From Symbiodinium natans (Eukaryota; Sar; Dinophyceae; Suessiales; Symbiodiniaceae): a stretch of DNA of 64,000 nt. Each line of letters starts with the position of its first letter. The stretch's first letter is position 1. This document shows positions 41,541 through 52,150 of the stretch, in pieces. The stretch lies in assembly GCA_905221605.1 (NCBI GenBank), contig CAJNDS010002316.1, forward strand, positions 333,001-397,000, in the 5' to 3' direction. A program made the translations under genes and the position numbers. Below the pieces are notes generated by a model. The model worked only from the letters and a program-made list of their open reading frames with translations, did not search any database and was not told where the DNA came from.

Positions 41541-41605
41541 AACCCGGAACCCTGTCCCCGGAAAAAAAGCTCAACTAACCCTCCGACTTCAACTGGTCCT
41601 AGAAG
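41541..41605 (+). CDS. Likely exon whose donor is a telomere unit
   Basis: The frame reads TRNPVPGKKAQLTLRLQLVL, then E, and ends CTAGAAG|GTTTAGGG, so the first telomere unit gives the AG|GT donor. The acceptor CTATAG|A is weaker, and the frame also reads well upstream (CLVGKIYR), so the start is uncertain. Confidence 0.4.
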
Positions 41606-41656
41606 GTTTAGGGTTTAGGGTTTAGGGTTTAGGGTTTAGGGTTTAGGGTTTAGGGC
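41606..41656 (+). repeat. TTTAGGG array beginning at an exon edge
   Basis: Seven units directly following the coding text that ends at 41605. Confidence 0.95.
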
Positions 41657-42117
41657 CCCTTATTAAAGCCTAGGGATGTCCTGATAGCCCCAATCTCGAA
41701 TAGCCAGCTGCAGTTCAGTTTCAGAGATAAAGGGGAGCCTGCCCGCAGCCCAAAGGGTCGAGGATCCTGAGTTTAAGAGTTTAAGATTTTAAGAGTTTAA
41801 GAGTTTAAGGATCCTGAGTTTAAGAGTTTGAGGGGCCCTACTACGAGAAAGAGGCTCCTCGTAGAACCCGAGAAGAACCTGTGAAACAGTATCCCTAGTA
41901 TGAAGACACCCCCCAAATACCACCCCTTTGAAAGACCCTGTTTTGGAGCCCAATAAAGGAAAAAGGACCCTAGAAATCGAAGCCCCCAAATTCTGATGGG
42001 GCCCGATGGAGGTGACACGGGAAATAGCCAGACGGCCTGCAAGTTCGCCCCGCTAATTCAGCAACTCGGTCTACTGAGTCCGCTGCGGGGGGGGGGGCGG
42101 TTTTCGAGGGCTTAGTA

Positions 42118-42210
42118 CAGGGCTATTTGGGTTCTAGACAGCTTAGCAGGTAAATGACTAGAATCTATTTGGGTTCTACACTGCTTAGCTGTTAAATGAC
42201 TCGAATCCCA
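42118..42210. repeat. Tandem duplication of a ~49-bp unit
   Basis: TATTTGGGTTCTAGACAGCT and TATTTGGGTTCTACACTGCT, each followed by TAGC, GTAAATGACT and GAAT. Confidence 0.8.
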
Positions 42211-42701
42211 TCTAGCGGCATGCAGGTCCTTCTTTCGCCGGCATTGCGCTGTTATCTGCGACGAAGGTGAGACTCATAAGGGGTCGGGCTATCACCCTCC
42301 GATGCAGTGTCGAAAGCTCTATGCAGCCTAGCCCTTTTGAGACACTGAACCTCACCCAAATCTGTAAAGCTGCAGCGCCTGAAGACGTAGCCTCCTTAGC
42401 AAGCCAACGCAAATCTGAGGTTCGGTGAGTTCGTGGATACTGGCATCGTGCGATCAAAGACCACCACCAACTGGAAGGATTGGCACCACCTCCTCGCAGA
42501 GAACTCCGTTGAATGCGCCCAGCTGCAAGAAAGAGTCTAGGGTTTAGGGTTTAGGGTTTAGGGTTGTGTGTTGTGTGTTGTGTGTTGTGCGTTGTGTGGG
42601 GCTCCTTGCATCGCATGCCTGCATAAGAACAAGGCCGCTAATCTCATTTCTCATAGCGGTGGCCGGACGATGGCACAAAGATCGGCTTGGAAGCAAACGT
42701 G

Positions 42702-42814
42702 TAATATAGGGGTCGGAAAAATCACTAATGGTATTCCCTTATGGTCCCTTTAAAGTTCTACTACAATCACCAACCCCCCAAACCCTATTCTAGTTATTCA
42801 GGCCCCTATATTAC
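42702..42814 (+). mobile_element. F2 element (about 113 bp)
   Basis: GTAATATAGGGGTCGGAAAA at the left and TTATTCAGGCCCCTATATTA at the right; same interior as the copy at 14956. Confidence 0.75.
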
Positions 42815-43889
42815 ACCATTGCCCATGTGTAGCCAGCTGCTGGACACCCTGTCCGCCCCAGACATGTGTCATATCTCCGCTATGCCACACACACCTGAGC
42901 AACACCGCAGTGCGTCTGTTCAAAGCCTGTAGAACCCTAAAACCTTCACCTAGTTGCGCAGTTCAACCCAGATCTCTAAAGTTTGCAAACCCCTAAGTTC
43001 CCGAAACCTTACTTTTTGCCCAAATGCACTTCAACCTTTAAGATCTGAAGGCGAATCGGGCGAAGCCTTGACGGCCTTCAAGCTGGATGCAGCCAAGTGC
43101 CCTGGCTGCTGTCTCAGAACGGAATGTAGTGTAGAGCCCACATTTAAAGTATGTTTTCGGATCACCTGTTGTCTCGTCCGGGTCATATGAGAAGAAAGCA
43201 ATATAACCTTCCACTCGAACGTGTTGGAACACATGGCCCTCAAATGAGGGTCTGGTGGAAGTCAGAACCCAGAGCCCTACACGTAGCGCAAACCCAGCCC
43301 TACACCCTCACCTCGAAGGCCTGACGCACTTAAATGCGCTTGTCTGTCCAGAAGATGCATGTATGATTGCTTATATCAAGCGCTTTAACTATTAGCGATT
43401 GTGCATCTGCACACACGCACACACACAAACACAAACACTTAGTATAAAGATGAATGCCAACGTCGGTTTCACTGATGGTTTCATAGGCGTAGAGGTAGCA
43501 TAAGTAGACGCAGTCGAGGAAGGTTGAGATGATGTGGTAAGAGGGAACGAGGTATGAACTTGCAAATGAGTAAGAACACAGGCACACGCTGCAAATGCAT
43601 GTAGTGTGCGGGGCACCGGGGGGAATTGAGGGGGAGTAGCATAGACTGGCCGCGCTCAGGGAAGAAAATCGAGAAGGCAAGGTAGGAGCCTGCATACGTA
43701 CTGTAGTAGGCAGTTCGGACTATTCCTGCATTACGCTTGCAAGAACAATATGTTCTACCGCAAGATCCCATTCCACAGTGGTCGGAGTGTTGAGAGGAGT
43801 ATAGAAACGCAACATCAAGCTCGAAACTCTGAATCACAGTTGATGTATCTCATGGCCTTGTGGTTCCATGGCTTAGGGTTGCAGTGAGG

Positions 43890-44007
43890 GGCAAACCCTA
43901 AACCCTAAACCCCCTAAACCCTAAACCCTGAACCCTAAACCCTAAACCCTAAACCCTAAACCTAAACCCTAAACCCTAAACCCTAAACCCTAAACCCTAA
44001 ACCCTAA
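43890..44007 (-). repeat. CCCTAAA telomere-type array
   Basis: About sixteen units. It ends AACCCTAACTCGCAG followed by a short coding-like stretch (LQEFGAWHKPN then stop). Confidence 0.95.
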
Positions 44008-44094
44008 CTCGCAGCTGCAGGAGTTCGGTGCTTGGCATAAGCCCAACTGACTTAGAATTTATTAATAGTTTTACCAATACCCCCATCGGCTCAG

Positions 44095-44639
44095 GAGCAT
44101 CTACAAGTACGAGTGCAGCAAGATCGGCAGCCTGCCTGCCCCCTTACGGGTTTGGGGTTTAGGGTTTAGGGTTTAGGGTGGTTAGATTCTGCCAAGCTTG
44201 CTCGAAGAGGGGGAGATGGGAGTCCTGCAGGCATTTTGCTGTTCATGGTGTGGAACAGCCACCCAACCTCCCAACCACCCCCCCTGCAAAGAACCCAGAC
44301 ATCCTAGACCGTTGAAAGCAGCCGATGGGCCTGCAAAGGCAGACAAAGAAGATACGAAACGAAACCGAGGGCGCATCCCTGGAACCTACCTGATTATTTA
44401 AAAAGAAAACGCAAAACAAGCTCCTTAAAGCTCAAGCGTTGTAATGCTGCAGAATCATGCAGACATGGTTCAGAATCCTGACACGAAGAAAGCCTAAAAA
44501 AATTAAATCCCCAAACCTCCACAGCTTCTACAACACATCAAGACACGGACTTCCAAGATAGAGCTTTTTGGTCATCCCATGCTATTCATTCGCCTGGGGT
44601 GGAGACAGTACCTATGTTTGTGATGCAGGTGCCATGCAG
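44095..44639 (+). CDS. Three phase-matched exons, one separated by a 36-nt telomere array
   Basis: Exon 44095-44149 (GGCTCAG|G start) reads SIYKYECSKIGSLPAPLR and ends at CGG|GTTTGGGG. Exon 44186-44230 follows GGTTAG and reads ILPSLLEEGEMGVLQ, ending CAG|GC. Exon 44562-44639 reads SFLVIPCYSFAWGGDSTYVC, then DAGAMQ, ending CAG|GC at an F3 element. All are phase 0. Between the first two lie only 36 nt of telomere repeat, in frame but containing TAG. It is either a tiny intron or an insertion that breaks the gene. Confidence 0.5.
44150..44185 (+). repeat. 36-nt telomere-type array between coding exons
   Basis: GTTTGGGG, then TTTAGGG units, then GGTTAG. It starts with GT and ends with AG. Confidence 0.85.
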
Positions 44640-44645
44640 GCGCCA

Positions 44646-44810
44646 CTTAGAGGTTCATGGTACTTATTAACCCCTGATAACTGTACTTATAACTGTACTT
44701 ATAACTGTACTTATAACTGTACTTATAACCATACTGGGGCTCTTAAGGGGCTTATAAGTACAGTTATAAGTACAGTTATGATTGGTTAATAGGCACCATG
44801 AACCTCCAAG
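44646..44810 (+). mobile_element. F3 element, copy c (165 bp)
   Basis: CTTAGAGGTTCATGGTACTT and GCACCATGAACCTCCAAG ends, with four tandem TAACTGTACTTA units inside. It fills a predicted intron: coding text ends at 44639 and resumes after the terminal CCAAG (44811). Confidence 0.8.
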
Positions 44811-44880
44811 CATGACATGCCTTTCAAACGAAGACCTTCGGCGGCATGTCTCTCACCCCGCCGAGCTGTGAGAGTCCATA

Positions 44881-44961
44881 AAACCCCCTAAGAACCAAAA
44901 CCCTAACCCTGAACCCTAAACCCTAAACCCCAAACCCTAAACCCTAAACCCCCTAAGAACC
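44881..44961 (-). repeat. Telomere-repeat insertion with 16-bp duplication
   Basis: AAACCCCCTAAGAACC at 44881-44896 and 44946-44961 frames a CCCTAAA/CCCTGAA array. The duplication is partly telomere-like, so its unique part is about 12 bp. Confidence 0.75.
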
Positions 44962-45025
44962 TAAGACTTTAAGAACCGAAGTCCTCAAGGAACCCAAAGG
45001 GCCCTTAAGTATGCGGGACGCTGAG

Positions 45026-45093
45026 GTGGGTTGGGCGCCTGCTTCGACTACTACAGCGCCCAGGTGGAGATCGCCAGCTTCTTGCTTGACAAG
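45026..45093 (+). CDS. Likely exon with AG|G acceptor and AG|GA donor
   Basis: GCTGAG|G opens a frame reading GLGACFDYYSAQVEIASFLL, then DK, which ends GACAAG|GA. Strong third-position G/C. Not recognised and not joined to neighbours. Confidence 0.45.
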
Positions 45094-45975
45094 GAAGTGG
45101 GGCTTACTCTGTGGCCACTCTGGTGTCTGTTTTGGGTGTGTTTGTTTATGTTGTGTGTGCGCGTGTGTGTGCGCGCGTTCTTGTTTTTGAGTTGTTGCTT
45201 GTGCGGTTTTCGGAGGGCACGGTTAAATGTCGGTTTTGTTCGGAAGGGTGGGGTGCATGAGGGTATGTTGTGGAAGAGCTCATTCGAGCGGTCCAGGCCG
45301 AAAGTGTTAACACTTCGAGCTTGGCTTTGAGGCTTAGGGTGATGCTTTGACTGTTACCACAGCCGTGCGCACCGAACGAAGCATGCTTCTTCGCAAAACT
45401 ACGCATCGCACTCCATACGAGTGTTCGGTGCATATCGGCAGCCTTCATGCTTGAATCTTCGGTATGAGCCCCAACCAGCGAGGCTTCAGCCAATCGATCA
45501 GTCACTGGCGTCTCGGCTTAAGGAGTGTCGGGCGAACGCCGAAAGCTTTATGATTTCTCTTGGGCGCAACTGTTGCTTTGTTGCGGGTTCATGGTTTCCG
45601 TGGCCCACATAATGTTCTACCGCAATTCGCAGTAGACCTGAGCCCGAAGCCCTCGTACTGACAGCAGATCTTTCGGGTCTTGGATTCGTGTAGCTGTGCG
45701 ATGCATACAATGAAAATCTTGGCTTTGCTTCGCAGGGACTCTAGGCCCAAAAATCCTCGAGGTCAGCAGCTTAGCAGCTTCGGGGTTTAGGATGGCTATG
45801 GCCGTGAGTTTTCGTGAGTTTTCGAGAGTTGTCTTGGTCTTACCAGAAGGGCCTCTGCTGCCTGGGGCTTTCTTTTTTGGGGTGACAGTCTGTTGCATGA
45901 GTGGACAGAACCCTAGCATGGGCCACTGATTAGGCCCATGGGCCTCTGGTCTCTGAAGCCTCCTGGGCCCCGCAG

Positions 45976-46420
45976 CTCTGCAACTCTGCGCACCTTCGCA
46001 TGCTCAGGCCTACGAAACCCGAAACCCTAAGCCCTAAACCCTAAACCCTAAACCCTAAACCCTAAACCCCAAAAAGCATATCCACGTAGCTCCAAGCCCC
46101 AAAAGGGCGCTACAATACCGGGCAAAAAAAGCCTCCGGTACAGATGGAAAACTTGCGGTCAGGGTCTCCTTTCAGGGATTGAGGTTTCTGCAGCGCAGGG
46201 CGCAGGGCTGCCTCACAAAACCCAGATACCCTATTCAGGGTTAGGGTTTCGGGTTTAGGGTTTAGGGTTTAGGGTTTAGGGTTTAGGGTGTAGGGTTTAG
46301 GGTTTAGGGTTTTAGGGTTTTAGGGTTTAGGGTTTAGATCCCCTATGTAGTCAGTCACATTGTTTCCAGCGACTTAGAGACCCGTGGATGAGCAGCCAAG
46401 GGCAAAGTCGATTCGTATGA
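45976..46420 (+). CDS. Three-exon chain with telomere arrays in both introns
   Basis: Exon 45976-46007 (CCCGCAG to CTCAG|GC) reads LCNSAHLRML. Exon 46106-46163 (CAAAAG|G to AGG|GT) reads ALQYRAKKASGTDGKLAVR. Exon 46370-46420 (TTGTTTCCAG start) reads RLRDPWMSSQGQSRFV, to TGA or to a GT donor inside GTATGA. Phases agree throughout. The first intron (98 bp) holds CCCTAAA repeats and the second TTTAGGG repeats. Not recognised. Confidence 0.5.
46228..46338 (+). repeat. TTTAGGG array inside a predicted intron
   Basis: About fifteen units within intron 46164-46369. Confidence 0.9.
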
Positions 46421-46450
46421 TGCCGGTGAGCTGCGGGCAGAATGCCATAC

Positions 46451-46601
46451 TGGGAGGCTCATGGTACTTAGTAACTAATATATATCTGTACTTAGTAACC
46501 CACTTGTAAGCCCCTTAAAGTGCCCTAATGTGGTTAGAAGTGCAGTTATAAGTACAGGGTTTAGGGTTTAGGGTTTAGGGTACAGTTATTTAAGAGCCTC
46601 C
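46451..46601 (+). mobile_element. F3 element, copy d, interrupted by a telomere array
   Basis: The left end GGAGGCTCATGGTACTTA is kept. The internal TATAAGTACAGTTAT block is split by GGGTTTA repeats flanked by TACAG on both sides (46553-46557, 46581-46585). The right end is degraded. Confidence 0.7.
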
Positions 46602-46961
46602 GGCTCAAGCCGCCGACCCCGCTGGAGCATAGTTGAGACCCGCTCGCATGGAATCCCCGGCAAAGTTCTGTGAATCGTTTGGGGGGGGTAGGGGGTAGCA
46701 CCAGGACAAGCTCAAGCCAAAAAGACAGGTGGGGTGGGGGGGGGTGGGGGGGGGTCGAAAAACGCTGATTTTGCTGAGGGCGCCCCTACCCCCCCGTGCT
46801 GAACCCCCTGTTTACGCTGTGCGGGTGGCGCGGTCCTCCACGAAAAAATTGTGCACCGACCCCCCCCACCCCCCTCCCCGCGTTTTGGGGGGGGGTAAGG
46901 AGGGAAACAGGGAGGTTTTCACCTCCTTTTCCCATCCAACACGCCGCCAGGGTCGGCGGAT

Positions 46962-46993
46962 AATTGGTTAATTAGTACCCCGAACCTCCAAGT
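46962..46993 (+). mobile_element. F3 element, right-end fragment at an exon start
   Basis: TTGGTTAATTAGTACCCCGA then ACCTCCAAG. The final AG precedes coding-like text (GGFHFEFSEGGKWGRVRSLP, 46994-47065) that runs into a CCCTAAA array. Confidence 0.6.
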
Positions 46994-47124
46994 GCTGGGA
47001 GGCTTCCACTTCGAGTTCTCCGAGGGGGGCAAGTGGGGTCGAGTGCGAAGCTTGCCTGAACATGGAAACCCGAAACCCTAAACCCTAAACCCTAAACCCT
47101 AAACCCTAAACCCCACTTCTCCAG

Positions 47125-47325
47125 ATGAATTCTGTTCGGATGTGCGTGCGCCTAGTGCTTGGAGGATGCGTGACAGGCTTCGGACTTGAATCGAAGTCTC
47201 CTGGACTTGGTGTATTGGCCCGGAATGCAGCATCCAGCATGGGGAGCCTTCTGCAACCAAGCATGGAGTCAGAGGACTGGGTGCCACGGAACCCTAAGCC
47301 ATTGGGTCGAATTTTTTTGCCCTGA
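47125..47325 (+). CDS. Possible exon after a telomere array
   Basis: CCCCACTTCTCCAG closes the array at 47067-47114. The frame reads MNSVRMCVRLVLGGCVTGFG and stays open to TGA at 47323. Not recognised. Confidence 0.35.
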   Translation: MNSVRMCVRLVLGGCVTGFGLESKSPGLGVLARNAASSMGSLLQPSMESEDWVPRNPKPLGRIFLP

Positions 47326-47719
47326 GCCCGAAGAAGCTAGGTCAGAACACTGAGGGAGTCTTCACGGTGCCCCTGAGTTTTTTGTATTTGAGCAACTCAA
47401 CCAGTCGTTATGGGCTCCAGCAATGAACAGAAAGTATTCTTTGCCCAAGCCCGTAGCACCAAACCCCTAAGCCCGAAGCACAACCCACAAACAAAAGCAA
47501 GCTCCAAGCACCACGTGCTCCGAAACTCCGAGACCCAGCCTGCACCCTAAACCCTAAACCCTCAACCCTAAACCCCGAATCCTACGGGCGGGAATTCCTC
47601 ACACGTCCTTAAGGCTACCAGTGCTGTAAAGCCGGTGGGGCGCCAGTGAGCTTCGATCCTCGGGGGCAGCTGCCCGAGCTGGTGGGTGGCCTTGGCCCAA
47701 ACCTTCTTGCTTTCTGAGT

Positions 47720-47815
47720 TGTTTAGGGTTTAGGGTTTAGGGTTTTAGGGTTTAGGGTTTAGGGTTTTAGGGCTTTACGGTTTAGGGTTTAAGGTTTAGG
47801 GTTTAGGGTTTAGGG
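47720..47815 (+). repeat. TTTAGGG telomere-type array
   Basis: About thirteen units including TTTTAGGG and TTTACGG. Confidence 0.9.
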
Positions 47816-47817
47816 AT

Positions 47818-48400
47818 GTGTTTGTTTGTGCGTGTTCCCCAAGCGCATCCAAGAGTGTGGTGGCACTCTTTCGGGGCTCTCACGTCCAGTGTAGAGGAGG
47901 CGAAGTTGGGTGTCCTTCGAAGCGGGCGTCCCGGCTCCCGCTGTGGAGTGGTGCACATCTTCGCCCAACGGCACGCGAGGCAGGTGATTCCACAGTCTCG
48001 TGGTGGCCCCGCGTGGCACGCCGCATTCAGCTGAAATTCAATAGGCGGGCCTTCGATTGCATTGAGTTTCAAAAAGCGCAACCCAGCAGAACGATGGGAG
48101 GTGTTTTTGGGAAGAACACGGAATCCGTCCAGACAAGGTGGGTTATCATTTCGGCCGTGGTGCCCGGAAGAACTCTCGAAACCCATCGGACAGGGCGGGG
48201 AAGCATTGTTTTTACTGGAGTCTGTGGAACGCCGAAGCATGCCGGACAAGGTCTGGAAGCGCTTTGGCTGCGATTGCGATGCCCTGAAAACGCTCGAAGA
48301 CAAGACAGGGAAGCATGCTGGCATTCGGTGCCGCGTGTCAATGTGCCTCTGGAGCGCTGACTCCCGTCAGACCCCGCTTATTGCTTTGGTGATCTCCTGA
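47818..48400. other. Overlapping long ORFs on both strands with an internal ~58-bp degenerate repeat
   Basis: Frames of 180, 112 and 173 codons overlap. A GAA..C..GGACA(A/G)GG(T/C)GG block recurs near 48108, 48166, 48228 and 48286. The plus frame at 48225-48340 (MPDKVWKRFGCDCDALKTLE) reads best, but I cannot settle it. Confidence 0.35.
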
Positions 48401-48699
48401 TGAAGTCGCCTGCTGGTCTCTTGCTGATCTCTTGCTGGTCTCCTGCTAGTCGTGGTTCTCGTGGTGGTTTGGCATGTACGGACTGCTCAGATCAGTGTTT
48501 GGGGGTTGCTTGTTGTGGGTCTACGCCAGTTTACACCGTTGGATGCGGGCATTCGGGCTTGAAATCGGGCCTGCGGCTTAATAAAGAAGGCTTGAGGCTT
48601 CAGGGGTTTATGCGGTGAAGACATTAGCTTTACGAATTCCTGGTGTTCCTGGGCCACTGGCGAAAGACTGAGGGCGAGAAAACTTTGCTTGTATTCCAG

Positions 48700-48918
48700 C
48701 TATGAGCTAATCGTAAGCATGGGCACCATGGGAAACAAGAACAATGCCTTAAGGAACAGCATGCGCAGCAACAGTAGCGCAGTCAGGATTCTCACGTGGG
48801 TGACAGGAATATTGGCCGTGGCAGGAGGGCAGCCCGTGTAGAACGATTTCAGACAGGTGGATGCTAACGTAAAGTGTTCATCCGCAGGACTCCACCGAAA
48901 ATCCCGAGGCCCAAGCAT
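48700..48918 (-). CDS. Possible membrane-protein exon, minus strand
   Basis: The frame reads SFYTGCPPATANIPVTHVRI, then LTALLLLRMLFLKALFLFPM, a likely transmembrane segment. G/C-rich third positions in that half. No family. Confidence 0.3.
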   Translation of the reverse strand: MLGPRDFRWSPADEHFTLASTCLKSFYTGCPPATANIPVTHVRILTALLLLRMLFLKALFLFPMVPMLTISS

Positions 48919-49129
48919 TAAAGCCGAAAGGGCCAGGGTTCGGGGCTTAAAGGTTTCTGGATTTCGGCTTCTGCTCTCGGGTGTGTGAGGTTCTCAAGGC
49001 AGAAGGATAGCCGGCATCAGTGAGGCAGCTACGACGGGATCTACTGCCCCAGCAGCCGTGATGAGCAGAGTGGCCGGGTGAGTTTTGAGCCTCGACCGTA
49101 AGTCTGATCGTAGAAGAACGCCTGGAGTC

Positions 49130-49265
49130 CTCCTCCTCCTCCTCCTCCTCCTCCTCCTCCTCCTCCGCGGCTGCTGCTGCTGCTGCTACGACGACGACGA
49201 CGACGACGACGACCATGACGACGACAGCGACAGCGACAACGACAACGACAGCGACTACTTCTGCT
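49130..49265. repeat. CTC/CTG/ACG trinucleotide repeats
   Basis: (CTC)n, then (TGC)n, then (ACG)n and ACGACAGCG variants; the acidic and poly-Leu ORFs are artefacts of it. Confidence 0.95.
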
Positions 49266-49629
49266 ATTTCTGCTACGACTACGACGATGCCGACGGCCCC
49301 ACTATGCTCACGGCCCCACTACCGCTGTGGAGGTTTCCAATTGCGTTTTCATGAAACAGAATGCTACAATGTCACCCTGATGCTCCCCAGCCCCTAAACC
49401 CCAACTACCCTACGCCCGCAAGGAATTTGCCACACCATGTTTAGGTTCGAACTGACATATCTTTTTTCAGTGGCCAGCTTGACATGGGACTTTCAGAAAA
49501 ACAGTCAAGGAACCCCCTAAAAAAGCCCGGAGCATTGCATCCTTAAGGAACCCCAGAAAGGTACAACATATTGCAGGCCCTCGTAGCGCTTCATTAGGAG
49601 ATGTAGGCCGTGGGCCTAGGGCCTTTGGG

Positions 49630-49723
49630 AGTTTAGGGTTTAGGGTTTAGGGTTTAGGGTTTAGGGTTTAGGGTTTAGGGTTTAGGGTTTAGGGTTTAGG
49701 GTTTAGGGTTTAGGGTTTAGGGT
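49630..49723 (+). repeat. TTTAGGG telomere-type array
   Basis: Thirteen clean units. Confidence 0.95.
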
Positions 49724-50349
49724 CTGACCCTCAGTGGTTCTTGGCAGCCAGGAAATTTGGATGCAAATACATAGTTTAGCAACTGTGCCCTAAACCCGCA
49801 AACCCGAGACACACTCCATTGTCCAGCCCTCACATTCTGAGGGCCCATATGCTCCGATTTGAATTCGGAACCCTGAAGGTGCGCGCACCTTGTAACCTGA
49901 AGCCGACTCCCTACTGTCCGACAAGCCCATCCGAAACGGGGCAAGAACTAACCTTTGCAAAAACCCTTAACCCATATTCCTGAAGTCCATGTATGCCATG
50001 TCTATTCCCCGCAGTGAGACCTGATCAGCTAGGCGGAAGGATGACGAGAACACACTCCGAAGGCCCAAGCCCTAAACCCTAAACCCTTAACCCTAAACTA
50101 AACCCTAAAACCTAAACCCTAAACCCCCACATCCTGCGCAAGGAAGGTGGATCTGATCGCACCCTGTCTTTCCAGCGCAAGTCAGGCTCCCTGGCGTCCG
50201 AAGGGTGCGTGCGGTTCAGTGGCTTCTGGGTTTCAAGGACATGACCGATTAAACTATAGGTGGTCACCGCCTGCCTTGGGGTATCCCACAGGGGGGGGAT
50301 GATCATCCCCACAAACATGCCGTCTAACATGCCCCCCCCCCCAACTGAG

Positions 50350-50366
50350 GACAGAGAGAGAGAGAT

Positions 50367-50413
<47 letters not shown>

Positions 50414-50580
50414 AGAAGAAGAAGAGAGAGAGAGAGAGATGGATGGATACAGAGAGATCAAGGGAAAGGGCGAGAGACATACAGAGCGGACAAGAGGACC
50501 TGAAAAAAGAGTGGAGAGAGGACAGATAGTCGAGAGGAAGCAAGGAGAGAGGTGGGCAGAGAGAGCGAGAGAGATCAAGC
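50350..50580. repeat. GA-rich microsatellite
   Basis: (GA)n and (GAA)n over about 230 bp. Confidence 0.95.
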
Positions 50581-50902
50581 AGCTTCTTGGCCGCAAAGCA
50601 TTTAATGCTTAGGGCTTAGGGGTTAGTTTAGGCCTTAAGGCCTTAGGCCTAGGACCTAGGGTTTAGGGTTTGGTTTTGGGTTTGAGCTTTACGGTTCAGT
50701 TTTTTTTGGTCTGGGGCCTCTGCCCTTTCAAAAGCCCTAAACCCGAAGCCCTAAACCCTAAACTCGGCTAAACCCCCTAAACTCGTTAAGCCCTACAGGC
50801 CCTAAAGGCCCTAAATTCCCAGAGGCCTAAACCCCCTAAACCACCTAAACCCCTTAAACCCCCTTAACCCTAAACCTGAAGCCCTAAATCATAGGTCCAG
50901 GT

Positions 50903-51125
50903 AGGGATCGGCTGAGCGTGCGCTGTTAAGCCCTGCCCTAAATCCTCAATCCTAAACCCAAAGCCCTTAAGGATCGGCTGAGCGTGCGCCGTCAAGCCAT
51001 AAAGGCCCTAAACCTAAAACCCTAAACCCGAGGCCCTAAACCCTAAACCCGAAGCCTTAAACCTTAGGGCCTAAGCCCGGGGCCCCCTAAGTAAGGATCG
51101 GCTGAGCGTGCGCCGTTAAGCCCTC
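50903..51125. repeat. Three copies of GGATCGGCTGAGCGTGCG
   Basis: GGATCGGCTGAGCGTGCGCC followed by GTTAAGCC occurs at about 50906, 50970 and 51096 within degenerate CCCTAAA sequence. Confidence 0.8.
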
Positions 51126-51769
51126 GCCGCTAGTGGGTGTAAGTGTAGGCTTGAGGCTAGGGTATAAGGTCAGGGTACATGGGCTCCTTGGTCTTATGGG
51201 GTGCAGCCTTGCAGCAGCTTGAGTGCAGTGCTTGTCTGAAGCTTGAAGCTGGGTGGGAAGGCTAGTGTGGTTTCATCTTTCTTTAAGGTTATACGGCAGG
51301 GCTGGGAGGAGCAAGCCAGTCTGGCTACTGCCATTTTTTGGCCAGGACTACAGGAAGAGCTTGTAGCTTCAGATCTTCTCAGACTTAATATGCCTTCAGG
51401 CTTTAAAGGGTCCAGCTATTCTGCGTGCAGCAGGAGCTGCAAGCCTAGAAAAACGTCTCTGGCAAGTAGCAGGTAGCAGTCCTTCGGAGTCTCTGTGCCA
51501 GCCGGAGAGAGACCCAAGGACTGGTGAAGGACTGCAGAAACAGCACCGCTGAAGGACTGCAGCAGTCCTGTTTCATTGAAACTTGCTGTTGCTCGAGCAC
51601 CCAGTTTGCTGCTTCTGCCCTGCTGCAAGACTCGAAGACCTCAGATGCTGTGAGTAGCAAAGGACCATAGGCGGCCCTCTGCCTTCTGCCCTGCTGCAAG
51701 ACTCGAAATCCGCCCGCGCTAGGAGCAGGTACGGATCTCAGGCGGGCCTCTTAGACTCCAGGATTTGTT

Positions 51770-52150
51770 TTGGGGAGGGCAAAAGACGTGGGGTCCGTAG
51801 GATTGCCTGACGTGGGACCCGGACCCATTTTGCCGTTTATAGCGCGTGGGAACAAGAGTCATTTCGGCCGTTTTACAGGCGAAAACGCGTGGGACTCAGA
51901 CCCATTTTTGCCGTTTGACCGTGGGGTCCGGGCCCATTTCTCCGGTTTTTGTGCCGTTTTTGTAGCAGGCGAAAACGCGTGGGGTCCAGCAACTTCAAAA
52001 ACAGGAGAAAACGCGTGGGGGCCCGGGCCAATTCAAAAGCAGGAGAAAACGCGCGGGTCCTGCAAATTCCGAAGAAGGCGAAAACGCATGGGGCCTTGCA
52101 ACTTGAGAACTAGGAGAAAATGCGTGGCATCCCGAAAGAAAAGTGTTGGA
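51770..52150 (+). repeat. Degenerate tandem repeat with GCGAAAACGCGTGGG core
   Basis: The core occurs about six times (51880-52130) at 40-50-bp spacing, separated by GGGTCC...CCATTT or GCAACTTC. It is open in one frame (repeated GENAWGP) but looks like a minisatellite. Confidence 0.7.
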
